From the NCBI GenBank assembly GCA_963802915.1, contig CAWDKQ010000015.1, forward strand, positions 434,001-498,000: a DNA stretch of 64,000 bases, written 5' to 3'. Under the pieces are notes generated by a model. That model had not been told where the DNA came from, did not search any database, and worked only from the letters and a program-made list of their open reading frames with translations. Below are positions 60,498 through 64,000 of this stretch, piece by piece. Made by a program: the position numbers and the translations under genes. This stretch comes from JAICMB01 sp963802915. Lineage in GTDB: Bacteria > Acidobacteriota > Terriglobia > Bryobacterales > Bryobacteraceae. Position 1 is the first letter of the stretch. Each line of letters opens with the position of its first letter.

Positions 60498-62563
60498 AGC
60501 GCCTTTTCACCTTAGTAGCTCTGGCCCCGTGGGCGATGGCGCAGCAAGCGCCGCCGCTTCCCTCGCGCGATTTGGTGCGCGCGCCCGCTTCGTTCAAGAA
60601 GGATGCCGCGAGCGGCAAAGCGGAGATCGCGACGGGATATGCGCTGGTCATCGGAGTCGGGCATTTTAAAGACAGCCGCGTCAATTCGCTGCGCTACGCC
60701 GAGAGCGATGCACAGGAAATGTTTCGCGTCCTGATCAGCCCGCACGGCGGCTATAATCCTCAGAACGTTCATAAGCTGATCGGGCCTGATGCCACGCTCG
60801 ACAACGTAAAGCGTCAGCTCGAACAATGGCTGCCGTCTGTGGCCGGTCCTCAGGATCGCGTTTTGATCTACTGGGCCGGACATGGATTTGTCGAAAAGGG
60901 GAAGGGCTATCTCGCGCTTTACGATACCAGCATCGATCATTTGCTCGATACGGCGTATCCGATGGCGACTCTCGGCAAGATAACGGGGGCGAGCATCAAG
61001 TCGAAGTGGAAGGCCCTGCTCACGGATGCGTGTCATAGCGGAGCAATCCAGCAAATCAATGAAAGTCTGGATAATATCGGCGCTGGCACGGGACTGTTTA
61101 CGTTCAGTGCCAGCCGCGGCGATGAGCAGTCGTTTGAAGATCCCTCGCTCGGCGGCGGCCACGGGATCTTCACTTACTATCTGGTGCAGGGTCTGGAAGG
61201 TCAGGCCGACGATTCCGGCGATGGCATCGTGACCGCGGAAGAGCTCGCATATTATGTGACGCAACAGGTGCACGATCTCGCGCACCGCAAAGGTGCGACT
61301 CAGAATCCTAACAGCGGTAAGAACGAATACGACGGCGGCATGATTTTGGCGTTCGATGCCTCGCGCCTCAAGATGGATTCGGCGCTTGGATCGAAGGAAG
61401 GACGCATCGTTGTCCAGTCCAATATGGACGACGTCGAAATCCGCCTGAACGGAACATTTAAAGGTGTGGCGGGAAAGACAACCCCGCTCGATCTGCCCGG
61501 TCTTCTTCCTGGCGATTACACGATTGAGGGCGCTCGCCGAGGATATGAGCCGGATGGTCCGCGAACGATACAGGTGAGACCCGGCGAAGTAACTACTGTC
61601 CCGATTAATATCCGGATCAAGAAAATCGTTAACAAAAAAGCGGAGGATTCCTTCAATCAGGGTTATAGCCTCTACGAGAAGAAAGGCACTCAAGACGCAT
61701 ACAAAGAGGCGGCTGCTGATTTTGAGCGATCGCTCCAGCAGGATCCGACTTACAGCGAGGCTGCGCTCTTCGCGGGACGCGCGTATCACATGTCGAACGA
61801 CTTGGGAAAAGCCGCCAAGGACTTTCAGAAAGCCCTCACCATCGATCCCGATTACACCGAGGCTCGCGTCAGCTACGCCGGCATGCTTCTCGACAAGGGC
61901 GATACCACGGAAGCCATCCGTCAACTCAGCGAGGCTGTGGCGCGGGAGCCGCGTAACGCGCTGGCTTACTCACACATGGCCCACGCTTATCGCATGGCGG
62001 GCGATTACGAACAATGTCTGTCGGCGGCTCGCAAGAGTATCGAGCTGAATCCTCGCGAGCCGGTGGCGCATCTTTGGCTCGGCGATTGTCTTCGGCTGCA
62101 AGGTCAGATCACGCTGGCTAAAACCGCCTACGAACACGCACTGCAACTCAGCGATTACGATCCTGGCTTTTCCGGCCGCTTTTCCTACTACGTGATCGGA
62201 TCTTTCTTGGGGCCGCTGGGTTCGAAAAAGGCTGCCAGCCGCCGCGACGTGAATCGCGATGAGCGCAATCTGGCGTATCTCGGTTTATGCAGTTGCGAAC
62301 TGGAAGCGAATCGGCCCGACACTGCTATCCCGGCGTGCGACCAGGCTCTTCATTGGGATCCCGAGGACGCCTACAGTTACTATCTGCTCGGCAACGCGTA
62401 TCTCATGAAATACGACGCGGCGCATAGCGGCGAGAAGGAGCTGCTGCTGACGGCGCAGAAGAATTACACGAAAATGCTGGCTCTCAATGACGACCTGGAG
62501 GAGTCCGACGTCGCCCGCCAGCAGTTGAAAGAAATTGAAAAAGCGCTGCGGCGTTACCAGTAG
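60494..62563 (+). CDS. Exported caspase-like (C14) protease with PEGA and TPR domains
   Basis: 689 residues. Signal MKRLFTLVALAPWAMAQQ. Residues about 45-290 are a caspase-fold (metacaspase/orthocaspase-like) domain: YALVIGVGHFKDSRVNSLRY, catalytic His in LIYWAGHGFVEKG and catalytic Cys in LLTDACHSGAIQ. Residues about 305-375 are a PEGA domain (GRIVVQSNMDDVEIRLNGTF). The rest is about seven TPR repeats. Substrates are unknown; the PEGA domain suggests surface attachment. It ends the DUF4384 operon. Confidence 0.88.
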   Translation: MKRLFTLVALAPWAMAQQAPPLPSRDLVRAPASFKKDAASGKAEIATGYALVIGVGHFKDSRVNSLRYAESDAQEMFRVLISPHGGYNPQNVHKLIGPDATLDNVKRQLEQWLPSVAGPQDRVLIYWAGHGFVEKGKGYLALYDTSIDHLLDTAYPMATLGKITGASIKSKWKALLTDACHSGAIQQINESLDNIGAGTGLFTFSASRGDEQSFEDPSLGGGHGIFTYYLVQGLEGQADDSGDGIVTAEELAYYVTQQVHDLAHRKGATQNPNSGKNEYDGGMILAFDASRLKMDSALGSKEGRIVVQSNMDDVEIRLNGTFKGVAGKTTPLDLPGLLPGDYTIEGARRGYEPDGPRTIQVRPGEVTTVPINIRIKKIVNKKAEDSFNQGYSLYEKKGTQDAYKEAAADFERSLQQDPTYSEAALFAGRAYHMSNDLGKAAKDFQKALTIDPDYTEARVSYAGMLLDKGDTTEAIRQLSEAVAREPRNALAYSHMAHAYRMAGDYEQCLSAARKSIELNPREPVAHLWLGDCLRLQGQITLAKTAYEHALQLSDYDPGFSGRFSYYVIGSFLGPLGSKKAASRRDVNRDERNLAYLGLCSCELEANRPDTAIPACDQALHWDPEDAYSYYLLGNAYLMKYDAAHSGEKELLLTAQKNYTKMLALNDDLEESDVARQQLKEIEKALRRYQ

Positions 62564-62589
62564 AGGCCGGTGACGGGTATCATTACGAC

Positions 62590-63756
62590 ATGGCTTCGAA
62601 TCGCCGAGCTTTTCTTGTTTCCGCCGGTCTGACCGCGCTCGCCAGCAAGCGTGTTGTCGGTGCGAACGATCGTATCCGGATTGGCCTTCTTGGTTCAGGC
62701 GGCCGCAGCCGCGAATTGCTATACGCGCTCGACGTCAGCGGCGGCAATGAGATTGTCGCCGTATGCGACGTGTATGAGCCGCGACGCCAGTCGACCATCG
62801 CGAAACTGAAAACTTCACCGAAGGAGTCGGGCGAGTATCGCCAGGTGCTCGATGACAAGGATGTCGATGCCGTCGTCATCGCCGCTCCGGATCACTGGCA
62901 CGTTCCCATGACCACGGATGCCGTCGCCGCCGGCAAGGACGTCTATGTCGAAAAACCCGTAACTCATACGCTCGAAGATGGAGATCCTCTGATCAAGGCC
63001 GTGCGCGCCACGGATCGCATCGTGCAATGCGGGATGCAGCAGCGCAGTTGGGAACACTTCCGGACCGCGGCCGACATGATCCAGGCCGGCAAAATTGGCA
63101 AGGTCACCCAGGTGCGCACGTATTGGTTTCAGAATTATCAGCGCCACGACGCGCCGCCACAGATCGACACCACAAAGCTTGATTGGAAAAAATGGCTGGG
63201 GTCCGCGCCCGATCAGCCTTTCGTGCTCGACCGCTATCTCACTTGGCGCTGGTACTGGGATTTCGGCGGCGGCGCCATGACGGATCTATTTACGCATTGG
63301 ATCGACGTCGTTCACATGGCCATGAAAAGCGACGCGCCGCGGCAGGCTCAGATGCTCGGAGGAAAATACGAGTTCACGGAGCGCGATTGTCCGGACACTG
63401 TGAATGCGAGTTACGAATATCCGGGATTTCTGGTCTCTTACGACGGCACCATGGTCTCATCGATCGACGATGGCGGCCTCGCTTTTCGAGGGACGGTTGC
63501 AACGTTGAAATTAACCCGCGAGCGTCTTCAGGTTTATCCGGAAGGCCAGGACTGGCACAAACCGGATCAGGAAATTCGATCGACCGGCGACGGCACCATC
63601 ACGCACATGGGCAACTTCCTCGATTGCGTTCGATCGCGAAAGCAGCCGAATGCGCCAGTAGAGGTTGGAGTTTCGGCGGCGCGCCCCGGGCATATCGGCA
63701 ACATGGCGTATCGCAAAGATGCGCGATGGATCAGTCAGGACAAGCTGACGGGTTAG
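62590..63756 (+). CDS. Gfo/Idh/MocA-family oxidoreductase, second copy
   Basis: 388 residues, starting MASNRRAFLVSAGLTALASK, a short Tat-like or Sec signal with RR. Rossmann fold: RIGLLGSGGRSRELLYAL, EIVAVCDVYEPR, VVIAAPDHWHVPMTTDAV and VEKPVTHT. The catalytic-region motif is GGGAMTDLFTHWIDVVHMA. It shares domain plan with the 12319 enzyme but is not a close copy. It ends convergently with the lactone oxidase-like gene, stop codons overlapping (63753-63756). Confidence 0.9.
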   Translation: MASNRRAFLVSAGLTALASKRVVGANDRIRIGLLGSGGRSRELLYALDVSGGNEIVAVCDVYEPRRQSTIAKLKTSPKESGEYRQVLDDKDVDAVVIAAPDHWHVPMTTDAVAAGKDVYVEKPVTHTLEDGDPLIKAVRATDRIVQCGMQQRSWEHFRTAADMIQAGKIGKVTQVRTYWFQNYQRHDAPPQIDTTKLDWKKWLGSAPDQPFVLDRYLTWRWYWDFGGGAMTDLFTHWIDVVHMAMKSDAPRQAQMLGGKYEFTERDCPDTVNASYEYPGFLVSYDGTMVSSIDDGGLAFRGTVATLKLTRERLQVYPEGQDWHKPDQEIRSTGDGTITHMGNFLDCVRSRKQPNAPVEVGVSAARPGHIGNMAYRKDARWISQDKLTG

Positions 63757-64000
63757 CCCGCTCCAAACACGTTGGTGTTCAGAAAATCGTTCCGGAATTT
63801 CCCTTTCGGATCGTACTTCGTCGCCAGTTGGATAAAATCGTCGAGCTTTTCATAACGCGACCGCAGCTCGCGAGGCGGCATCGTGAACAGCTTGCCCCAA
63901 TGCGGCCGCGGCTGAAATGGACCAAGCTCTTTTTCGATCATCGGCAGGACTTGCTGAACAGCGGGCCAGTCCGGTTTCCACGTGAAATGGATGGTCACGC
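63753..64000 (-). CDS. C-terminus of a sugar-lactone oxidase (ALO-type), cut by window end
   Basis: About 82 codons, open to the window edge. The sequence FQPRPHWGKLFTMPPREL, DDFIQLATKYDPKGKFRNDF and LNTNVFGAG matches the C-terminal ALO domain of D-arabinono-1,4-lactone/gulonolactone oxidases, whose RPHWGK motif is near the flavin. The rest of the gene is outside the window. Confidence 0.82.
   Translation of the reverse strand, partial: VTIHFTWKPDWPAVQQVLPMIEKELGPFQPRPHWGKLFTMPPRELRSRYEKLDDFIQLATKYDPKGKFRNDFLNTNVFGAG

Noticed and set aside
60512..61924. 470-codon minus-strand frame
   Set aside because: It lies wholly opposite the caspase gene, which has clear domains and catalytic residues.

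Overview
The window looks like chromosomal DNA of an Acidobacteriota bacterium, probably of the Solibacter/Bryobacter type. This rests on gene content, since no rRNA or other marker is present: a MacB/FtsX 'ADOP' permease, an Oar-like TonB receptor with a carboxypeptidase-regulatory domain behind an ECF sigma/anti-sigma pair, Tat-exported Gfo/Idh oxidoreductases, a PEP-CTERM protein, Ig-repeat secreted proteins, an exported caspase-PEGA-TPR protein, and moderately high G+C. No tRNA, rRNA, insertion sequence or CRISPR array was seen.

Layout. 1-5.2 kb: amidase end, a 40-aa membrane protein, and a periplasmic aldehyde/xanthine dehydrogenase operon (FeS, Mo and FAD subunits plus a Cys-rich small protein) that is full of single-base frameshifts. 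5.2-16.7 kb: two SDR dehydrogenases, ADOP permease, DUF2905, signal peptidase I, ABC ATPase, methyltransferase, Gfo/Idh oxidoreductase, isocitrate dehydrogenase, purE-purK (both frameshifted). 17-25 kb: two polytopic membrane proteins, DUF192, an SGNH-DUF1080 hydrolase, GH29 fucosidase, a DUF2089/membrane pair and cytochrome c. 25.2-31.7 kb: a complete type III-A-like effector operon (cas10-csm2-csm3-csm4-csm5) coupled to an exported DUF2059 gene. 31.7-33 kb: a three-gene module ending in a PIN nuclease. 33-39.5 kb: tldD, serS, citrate synthase, heptose-1-P adenylyltransferase, Imm53, membrane protein, DUF2891. 39.6-52.3 kb: S41 protein, decayed toxin-antitoxin pair, glycosyltransferases, sigma/anti-sigma/TonB receptor, a glucosaminidase-like protein, FAD amine oxidase and sugar epimerase. 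52.3-52.9 kb: a shrunken, partly inverted fumarase relic. 52.9-64 kb: secreted proteins, two DUF4384 proteins and the caspase operon, a second Gfo/Idh oxidoreductase and the end of a sugar-lactone oxidase.

The most interesting locus is the Csm operon. It has all five subunits of a type III-A interference complex, with an intact Cas10 GGDD cyclase motif and the Csm3 catalytic Asp, but the Cas10 begins directly at its first Palm domain (no HD nuclease) and has no CxxC zinc-finger pair. No CRISPR array, cas6, cas1/cas2 or recognisable Csm6-type effector is nearby. Two subunits carry unusual low-complexity extensions of opposite character: an RG/RGD-rich N-terminus on Csm2 and a ~325-residue Glu/Pro/Ala/Val-rich tail with five near-identical 41-residue repeats on Csm4.

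Caution: many genes, including the housekeeping purE and purK, carry isolated 1-nt indels, so residual assembly errors are likely. By contrast, the fumarase relic (large deletions, inversion) and the toxin (two internal deletions) look like genuine decay.
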